NCBI GenBank assembly: GCA_036924085.1
Contig: JAVGWX010000009.1
Span: 62,939,012 to 63,003,011 of the forward strand
DNA from: Ariolimax columbianus
Taxonomy: Eukaryota > Mollusca > Gastropoda > Stylommatophora > Arionidae
Length of the DNA: 64,000 nt
Reading direction: 5' to 3'
Shown here piece after piece: positions 58,421-64,000 of this stretch (positions are counted from its first letter, which is position 1; the number at the start of each line of letters is the position of its first letter). The notes beneath the pieces are model-generated. The model saw nothing but the letters and a program-made list of their open reading frames with translations, was not told where the DNA came from and did not search any database. The position numbers and the translations under genes were made by a program.

Positions 58421-58989
58421 ACAATGGTACCTTGTAAGAAAAAAAAATTGTACAATTAACCGTCCAAGTATGTAGTGAAAGTTGAGTAAAGATGGTTGTG
58501 CATGTTGCTAGCAACCTCATCATGTAAAATAAATTGCTTTAGAAACGTCCACTGCAAGTGCATTTAATTAAGTACTTTGATACAGACTTCCTGTTCGGAG
58601 GCCAGTTACAATGGTTGCTTGATGCTTAAATGTTGCTATTCGATGGTAAGTGCTCTAATTGCTCTACCACTGGGTGGCACATCACTAGCACGCACTCATA
58701 CGTGTCAGGATTATCTTGAATATATTATTTTCAATTCCCTTACAGCTTTTATACTGATTTCTGTTGTCATTTGTTCCTGATGAAGATTTTGTTTGCTACG
58801 TAGGTAATTGTTTATGTATTTGTGCCCACGCCAAATTGACTCACACATGTTTGTGTTATTATTGATATTTGATTTTCAGTTCCACTGTAGCGACCTGTAC
58901 CTCGTCAGTTACATATGATACAAGATCTGATATTCTCAGTACCTAACCCTTTACAGTCCGGCCTAAATTGATTAAATTTGTGTCTTTTC

Positions 58990-59745
58990 TTCTTTTTCTT
59001 CCCCATTCATCTTCAGACCTCAACTTCAATGACTCTAACGAAGGCAGCGGTCGACTCAAGGCTCTGTACGCTTTCGTACAGCTTCTCGTGGAAGGACACT
59101 GGTTGTTACCAAATGCTACATCTTTTGTCTGTATACAGTGGACAGGACTGCAAAATATGTTCTGCCTTCATGGGGGCTGTGCCGCAGGCACAAAGGTCTG
59201 TAGTGCCAATCTTGAACTTGTTATACAGATGGCATCTAAGTCTATTGTGACCTGTGCGTAGCCGGAGAATTATCACCTGGTCTCGCCTGGAGAGTTGATG
59301 GTAGGCATCGTTTTCTATGTGGCCAGGGTGATCTTTTTTCCGTTTTGCACTGTACATTGCCCTGATGAATGCTTTTGTCTCATTGTATGTGATTTCTGTA
59401 TCACTCTGCTGCAGCATTCCTCCCTCTCTGGCGAGTCTGTCTGCCTCCTCGTTGCCTGGAATGTTGCAGTGGGCTGGTATCCACTGGACTGCTTTTTTTG
59501 AAGCACTGGGACATGCGTTCGAGCGAGTCTGCCAGAGCACCGAGTTCATTTTTGTGCTGGTTCTTGAGCGCCATTAACACTGCGAGGGCGTCTGGGAAAA
59601 TGACTACTTCCTTTTCTGCCTGCTCCTTATGGTCTATAAAGGTTTCAGCTGCTTGTCTCAGGGCACTGGCTTCGGCACTGTAGTTGCTGCAGCATCTCCC
59701 AGTGGCAAATGCTGCTGAATATACTATTTGTGTCTTAACCCTTTA
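58990..59745 (-). mobile_element. RNase H LINE, C-terminal part
   Basis: Minus strand: AEASALRQAAETFIDHKEQA and VVIFPDALAVLMALKNQHKN (second motif has FPDA for LTDA), then 59106-59549 with AVQWIPAHCNIPGNEEADRL and CACGTAPMKAEHILQSCPLY. The 3' end has (CTT)n near 58985-59005. One frameshift separates the motifs. A subfamily distinct from that at 16196. Confidence 0.83.
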
Positions 59746-60112
59746 GTCAGGACTAAATTGATTAAATTTGTGTATTAAGTCAAAGTGTATTACAAATCAA
59801 ATCATATTAGGCTTGACTGTAAAAGGTTAACTTAGTCACGCCTCGTCTACCCCTGAGAGTGTAGAAGTGCTTTATATATTAAACTTGCAATAGAGTCCGC
59901 AGACAAACAGGTGGTAGGCCTCTTTTGTCTTGGCATGATGGAGAGGGGTTAAACGCCTGCTCTTTTCAATTTTGAACTGACAAAGGTCCTTTTACTGCAA
60001 TTGAATCGTTAAAGAACACAATAAATGAGGACATGACACATACAATCACAACAGAGCTAAATGCCATACAAACGATCTCAAAGATCGCACTCCAGTGACT
60101 CATCTCTCATTA

Positions 60113-60335
60113 TGGGGACGGCGTGGGCTAGTGGTTAAGTGACACGGCTCACAACTCGAAGGTGTTGGGGTTCGATCCCCATCACAGCACCGGCCGTTAT
60201 CCCGGGGAAGCAAACCCTTAGAAAATGCAGGAGGAAGCAGACCCTTTCCGACAGGCGCAAAATAAAAACCACAGTGCAACGCACACCGCCTTGGGGATTA
60301 GAGAAATAGGGCGAACGCAAATAATAAAATAAAAA
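60113..60335 (+). repeat. tRNA-derived SINE family C, internally deleted
   Basis: GGGGACGGCGTGGGCTAGTG (A box), GGTTCGATCCC (B box near 60168), GAAAATGCAGGAGGAAGCAG, then a deletion of the first half of the core and CCGACAGGCGCAAAATAAAA with the usual 3' part. Confidence 0.85.
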
Positions 60336-60339
60336 AGTC

Positions 60340-60825
60340 TCTCATTGTAGAATTACGGGATACACAAAAGCTGATGCACTATTGAAATCAGGTGGGAAAA
60401 ATGGAACAATACACCCATAAAGTGCTGTATAAGGAGACTGAAACTTATTCGCAGCCAGTATAAAATAAAATGGGAGAGAGTAACATTCCAGACCCAATCC
60501 ACTAGCTACAATGGCACCAGCAAACTGCTATTTTTCGCCTGAGAATGGGCCGCTGCAGATAACTGGGCTACCTATATCGGCTCAAAATCTCCCCAAAAAA
60601 TGAATGTCCATGTGGAACAGACCCATGAACACGTACTTAAAGAAAGCCCAGCCCACAAAGAATTAAGATGCTAGACCTAGACAGAGGGAGCTGAACTGAG
60701 GCAAAAGCTATGGGGCCACCACTCAGACCTGGTAAGGACTGTGAACTTCATCTTGGCGATAGGACTGGAGATTTAGCATGACCAGAAAACCCGAGTGGAG
60801 AAGAAGAAGAAGAAGAAGGAGACAT
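60340..60825 (+). mobile_element. RNase H LINE 3' part, decayed
   Basis: Reading AIFRLRMGRCR, LYRLKISPKNECPCGTDP, the RTGH...CxCGT region, then GTGGAGAAGAAGAAGAAGAA as (GAA)n tail (60795-60820). Confidence 0.68.
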
Positions 60826-60827
60826 GC

Positions 60828-60990
60828 ACAGCATTGTACACGAAACTCATCAATTTCCGACAAGACTAGATGCTCGATCTCATCCCCCTTGAAACTAGGG
60901 GACACTTGAAACTTGCAAGATTTCACACTTTTGTTCATATCTTGAGAGACGAGCACCAAACCTCTTAGCTATAACAATCCCCATTCTCAG
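60828..60990 (+). repeat. Family E fragment
   Basis: GATCTCATCCCCCTTGAAAC, TAGGGGACACTTGAAACTTG, CAAGATTTCAC and TTGAGAGACGAGCACCAAAC match the other family E copies. Confidence 0.6.
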
Positions 60991-61084
60991 TAGTTGACAT
61001 TACCGATTTTATTCAGCAACCCATAAGGGGCACTAAATTAATGAATTATAATACATTTTTAAGAGATAGAAAATAGAATTCAAA

Positions 61085-61335
61085 AGGCAAACAAATTGTA
61101 CTACTGTCTGGCGCGAATACTGAAACATCCAAGTGTCACTATGTCCACTAAACGGACACTGATAAACATGCCGATCATCCCTATGTTATGTTATCAGTGT
61201 CAAACTTGGGTCCTGTCTGATGGGAATAAATGTAAGGCTGAGACCTGTGAGATGTGCCGTGTACGAAGTGCAGCAGGAAAGACATTTCGCGACAAAATCT
61301 GTAACAGCACATTAGGGAAAATGGTAGGGTCTACA
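61085..61335 (+). mobile_element. LINE RT thumb fragment
   Basis: LILNARKUp-to-thumb motifs are only partly kept: STKRTLINMPIIPMLCYQCQ, then TWVLSDGNKCKAETCEMCRV and RDKICNSTLGKMVG. The PxLxYxxQTWxL pattern is the RT thumb of the same general LINE group as 22690-23158. Confidence 0.7.
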
Positions 61336-61339
61336 TCAG

Positions 61340-61690
61340 TAGTTGCTGTTGTTGAATGCCTACAATGAGTAAGTTTACTCTTTTTGTGCCCCCTGAAAAT
61401 GTAGTTAAGTGGCTGGTTGTAGTAGCTTTACTCACATCCTGAGCATGCTGATGAAGGTGGACTTGGATCCTCCAGGCAGTGGTGCTATACTTAGGCCTCA
61501 TCTGCATGTCGCTCACTACTACAGAGATCACGTCGAACCTCACCTTGTTAGCCAGACTGTTGTCGAGGACAACAGCCTGTTTCCAGGACGACCAACAAGG
61601 AGGTCAGGTGAGGGTCTTGGCCAATATATTTCTCCTGACCCTGGCTAACATTCTCTGATCAGTGTGTTTTGTCTGACCAGACGTTAGCCT
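61340..61690 (-). repeat. Family A repeat, reverse
   Basis: GTTGCTGTTGTTGAATGCCT, AATGAGTAAGTTTACTCTTT, CCTGAGCATGCTGATGAAGG, ACAGCCTGTTTCCAGGACGA and CTGACCAGACGTTAGCC. It directly follows the LINE fragment. Confidence 0.85.
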
Positions 61691-62139
61691 CAATGTCTCA
61701 AAAGTTATAGAATGACCCATATTGTGATATTACTATTTTAGAATTCTGACATATAAACCTTATCTCAAACATTTGTTCGCAAAAATTATCTCATTTTTTC
61801 CTTTCAAATGTAAAAAGATGTATTTCCCCTTAAATACTAATATTAAAAAAATAAAAACATTACACGGATAACTTGTATTGTTTACCTCTAGTTAACTTGG
61901 TACACATTGATAGTTTATAAGATTGAGATCTGAGTGTACAGTAATTCTGGATGATTCAGATGATATGTGGCTGAGTAGTATTGGATAAAAAAAATTTGAA
62001 TTATCGAGGAATAGAGAACAAGATAGAAAGAAACATAGCAATATAACTAGACACATGTTGGAGTGGGGCCAACAAGGAGGAGTAAGGAGAATATAGAAGG
62101 ACGAACAGTAGTAAAGGTCATGGTAGGTGGTGTCTTGTA

Positions 62140-63325
62140 GGTGGAGGTCAAAAAGTCAACTTCCTCCAAAAATAGGTTGAGAGCATCCGTTGCAGCTCTA
62201 ATGTTCAAGTGGAACCAAATGGATTCATTCAGTCAAGGAAAGCATTTATAGCAGCCCTAATGTTCAAGAGGAACCAATAGGATTGAGTCAGTCAATGATA
62301 GCATCTGTATCAGCCCTAATCTTCTTCTTCTTCGTACGCTGTCAGACGTCAACTTGTATTTGTTCGAAGAAAGCAGCTGTCATCCTGAGGCTGTCGACAC
62401 TGCCATAGAGCTTGTCTAGTGTTGCCACTGGTGATGGCCACATGTGCTTTCTCTGGTCCTCGTATGTCGGGCAATTTTGCAGCAGATGTTCAGCAGTCAT
62501 TTTCCCTGTACCACAGGTGCATTCATCAGTGCCACCTATCTTCATTTTATTGAATAGGTGGTACCTCAGTCTGTTGTGGCCTGTGCGGAGTCTGAAGACC
62601 ATGACCTGCTCTCTTCTGTTAAACTAGTAATAGGCATTATTTTTTGTGTAGCCAGTATGTTCTGTTTCCCATTTGGCCATGTATTTGGCCCTAATAAACA
62701 TTTTGGACTCATCGTAGGTCACACTAGAATCTGGTTGTGGTAGTCTTGCACCTTCTTTTGCCAGTCTGTCTGCCTCCTCGTTGCCTTGGATGTTACAGTG
62801 GGATGGAACCCACTGTACCACAACTCTTTTTGGTGCGGACTGCTGGCATAGTTGACAGAGTACTGCTTTTAAATCATTAAGTTCAGTATTTTTCTTGTTT
62901 TTTTAGTGCTGTAACTACGGCCACGCCCTAATGTTCAAGGGGAACCAATTAGATTGAGTCAGTCAATGATATCATCTGTATCAGTCATAATGTTCAAGGG
63001 AAACCAATTAGATTGAGTCAGTCAATGATATCATCTGTATCAGTCCTAATGTTCAAGGGAAACCAATTAGATTGAGTCAGTCAATGATATCATCTGTATC
63101 AGTCCTATGTTCAAGGGAAACCAATTAGATTGAGTCAGTCAATGATATCATCTGTATCAGTCCTAATGTTCAAGGGAAACCAATTAGATTGAGTCAGTCA
63201 ATGATATCATCTGTATCAGTCCTAATGTTCAAGGGAAACCAATTAGATTGAGTCAGTCAAAGATATCATCTGTATCAGTCCTAATGTTCAAGGGAAACCA
63301 ATTAGATTGAGTCAGTCAGGGCACA
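62140..63325 (+). repeat. 59-bp minisatellite split by a LINE
   Basis: The unit CCTAATGTTCAAGGGAAACC + AATTAGATTGAGTCAGTCAA + TGATATCATCTGTATCAGT occurs about twice at 62198-62320 (diverged) and six and a half times at 62939-63320 (nearly identical). The LINE at 62321-62934 divides the two parts. 61700-62140 holds no recognised feature. Confidence 0.93.
62321..62934 (-). mobile_element. 5'-truncated RNase H LINE with 8-bp target duplication
   Basis: Starts with (CTT)n and CGTACGCTGTCAGACGTCAA (reverse 3' end). It encodes GHNRLRYHLFNKMKIGGTDE, CTCGTGKMTAEHLLQNCPTY and VQWVPSHCNIQGNEEADRLA on the minus strand. GCCCTAAT flanks it (62313-62320, 62935-62942). One stop lies between the two coding parts. 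Confidence 0.93.
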
Positions 63326-63514
63326 TTCTAAAAAAGTAGAGGGTACTATCTATTATTATTTTTACACGAATAAATGAATTTTAATACTTGAAGCAATATC
63401 TTTCTTGTTTTGTTTACTAATGCATATTCACCGAAATACTAAATAGTATGTATTGTTTTGTTGTTATTGCTAAGACATTCATTGACATGATAACTGATAA
63501 GTAATGAGTTTCAT

Positions 63515-63775
63515 TATTTTGTTTAACAGCGATATCTGCACTTTACCATTCGATGCATTCCGGTTACAGTTGGCTTATTTTTGGGTACTGGCATTGCCTT
63601 CGAGCTGCAATCCTTATTCTATTAGCCATACCACACTAGTGCAGCATGTTTCCAGGTCCACTGCTTGGAGGCGGAATAAGGTCTTGATCAACTCTTGTTC
63701 GCTGACCCTAATGAAATCATCCATCCTATGAGTCACTGGCTGTTGTCAGTTCATTCACTGTGCTACATCTTCATT
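63515..63775 (-). repeat. Diverged family B SINE, reverse
   Basis: GCGATATCTGCACTTTACCA, GCAGCATGTTTCCAGGTCCA, TGCTTGGAGGCGGAATAAGG, TTGTTCGCTGACCCTAATGA and GTCAGTTCATTCACTG. The region 63780-64000 has no recognised gene. Confidence 0.6.
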
Positions 63776-64000
63776 CCCAAATTGATTTCGAACACGTGTT
63801 TTCTCTGTCACTTAGTGAAGGTGGTTAAGTTTTTGGTGTGGCCCTAACCTGTTCCAGTTTGAGCTTGGTTTGCCGATTTGTGTCTTTCAGTCTGGTCACG
63901 AATATAGAAATTTCATGCGTTTTATTCAATATAAAAATGTTATTGAACAAATGGTGCTAAAATTATGATCTAAACATTGCGAGACACATAATTAAACTAT

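Noticed and set aside
63889..63985. Acceptor-like TGTGTCTTTCAG followed by a short frame SGHEYRNFMRFIQYKN.
   Set aside because: No partner exon or family recognised; too short to support at the window edge.

Overview
The window is a stretch of animal nuclear genome: split genes with GT..AG introns, many non-LTR retrotransposons, SINEs, Tc1/mariner, piggyBac and hAT remnants, minisatellites, and no operons. The two host genes and the LINE types, including an RNase H-bearing I-like LINE, fit a lophotrochozoan, most likely a mollusc. The species is not identifiable from the sequence alone.

Only two host genes could be supported, both assembled from small exons whose splice phases agree. (1) Cyclin H (CCNH, CDK-activating kinase/TFIIH), minus strand, five exons at 11827-11949, 10575-10648, 8254-8455, 4737-4844 and 1057-1112. 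Its N-terminal exon(s) were not found and its C-terminal exon(s) probably lie beyond the left edge. (2) A KLHDC10-type kelch protein (CUL2 substrate receptor), plus strand, nine exons from 30710 to the stop at 53807, with a poly-A signal at 53941. Its N-terminal exon(s) were not found. The genes diverge, so both 5' ends and any shared promoter probably lie between 11.95 and 30.7 kb, a zone of nested retrotransposons.

Repeats fill the introns and flanks. Working names used here: family A (~350 bp, CAA-rich tail), family B (~340 bp SINE, GAA-rich tail), family C (tRNA-derived SINE with A and B boxes), family D (carries a GATA/GACA microsatellite at one end), families E, F and G (anonymous). LINE groups: an RNase H LINE with (GAA)n tail; a second RNase H LINE; a CR1-like LINE whose 3' end repeats GTTAA; an endonuclease/RT LINE with a C-terminal zinc finger and (ATT)n tail; and an RT LINE ending near a GGTCAGGTCATCCCG-type motif. 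All coding elements are broken.

Nested insertions with readable target sites give a partial chronology: mariner into family F, SINE B into family F, LINE into LINE (three cases), LINE into a 59-bp minisatellite, and mariner into a 27-bp minisatellite. The most novel signals are a core segment shared by SINE families B and C, an outward-facing LINE pair inserted as one unit, a LINE with a twin-priming inversion, an internally deleted piggyBac that keeps both coding ends, and a mariner whose terminal repeat has multiplied in tandem.
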